Below, one piece after another: positions 5,497 to 5,545 of a stretch of DNA of 5,545 bases. The stretch's first letter is position 1. The number at the start of each line of letters is the position of its first letter. The notes under the pieces are model-generated. The model ran no database searches, was not told the origin of the DNA, and worked only from the letters and a program-made list of their open reading frames with translations. This stretch comes from DATKSS01 sp049582065. GTDB lineage: Bacteria > Chloroflexota > Dormibacteria > Dormibacterales > Dormibacteraceae. The stretch covers positions 1 to 5,545 of the forward strand of contig JBAUTF010000301.1 in assembly GCA_049582065.1 (NCBI GenBank), read 5' to 3'. The translations under genes were made by a program, and so were the position numbers.

Positions 5497-5520
5497 GGTG
5501 CGTTAACTGTGCGTTCGAGA

Positions 5521-5526
5521 ATGTTA
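5521..5526 (-). promoter_or_regulatory. Candidate -10 box (TAACAT) for the amine oxidase gene
   Basis: Read on the minus strand, TAACAT matches TAnnnT. Transcription would start near 5514, giving a leader of about 33 nt containing the ribosome-binding site. A -35 element at 17 bp would fall at the window edge or beyond and cannot be judged. Two TGCGTT copies (5499-5504 and 5510-5515, 11 bp apart) lie between it and the start, one helical turn apart, with no proven role. Confidence 0.35.
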
Positions 5527-5545
5527 AGGGACGGCGGCGAACCCC

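Noticed and set aside
1..5545. CRISPR arrays, tRNA/rRNA genes, insertion sequences, attachment sites
   Set aside because: No regularly spaced repeats, no tRNA-like cloverleaf, no transposase motifs and no paired terminal inverted repeats were seen on either strand.

Overview
The window is 5.5 kb of high-GC bacterial DNA, with third codon positions mostly G or C. It is densely coding, with five genes on strictly alternating strands: partial unknown gene (-), acyl-CoA synthetase (+), DsrE-family protein (-), MFS transporter (+), exported flavin amine oxidase (-). Gaps between genes are only about 30-45 bp. Two promoters of the form TAGAnT lie 7-9 nt from the start codons of the first gene pair, which suggests leaderless transcripts. 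Together with the GC content this fits an actinobacterium-like or Chloroflexota-like lineage, or another high-GC soil phylum. I cannot place it more precisely from sequence alone.

Layout. Bases 1-193 hold the 5' end of an unrecognised gene on the minus strand that runs off the window. Bases 233-2188 encode a 651-residue ANL-superfamily ligase related to acetyl-CoA synthetase; its substrate pocket appears to lack the acetate-specifying tryptophan. Bases 2232-2600 (minus) encode a small DsrE-family protein. Its reading frame contains one in-frame TGA exactly where homologues carry the first cysteine of a CxxC motif, and the conserved C-terminal 39 residues continue in frame to a TAA. A hairpin with a G-containing loop starts 12 nt after the TGA. 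I read this as a probable selenoprotein (UxxC), with a nonsense mutation or sequencing error as the alternative; it is the most interesting item here. Bases 2633-3805 encode a 12-helix MFS permease of the CynX/NimT type. Bases 3844-5481 (minus) encode a Tat-exported FAD-dependent amine oxidase. A GC-rich hairpin at 3809-3827 sits between the two convergent genes.

How the genes might work together: no two adjacent genes are co-directional, so there is no operon. The only pairs that could share control are the divergent ones: the partial gene with the ligase (39 bp gap) and dsrE with the permease (32 bp gap). The ligase activates a carboxylate to an acyl-CoA in the cytoplasm, and the oxidase would deaminate an amine or amino acid outside the cytoplasmic membrane. 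A link between them through amine catabolism is possible, but nothing in the sequence demonstrates it.
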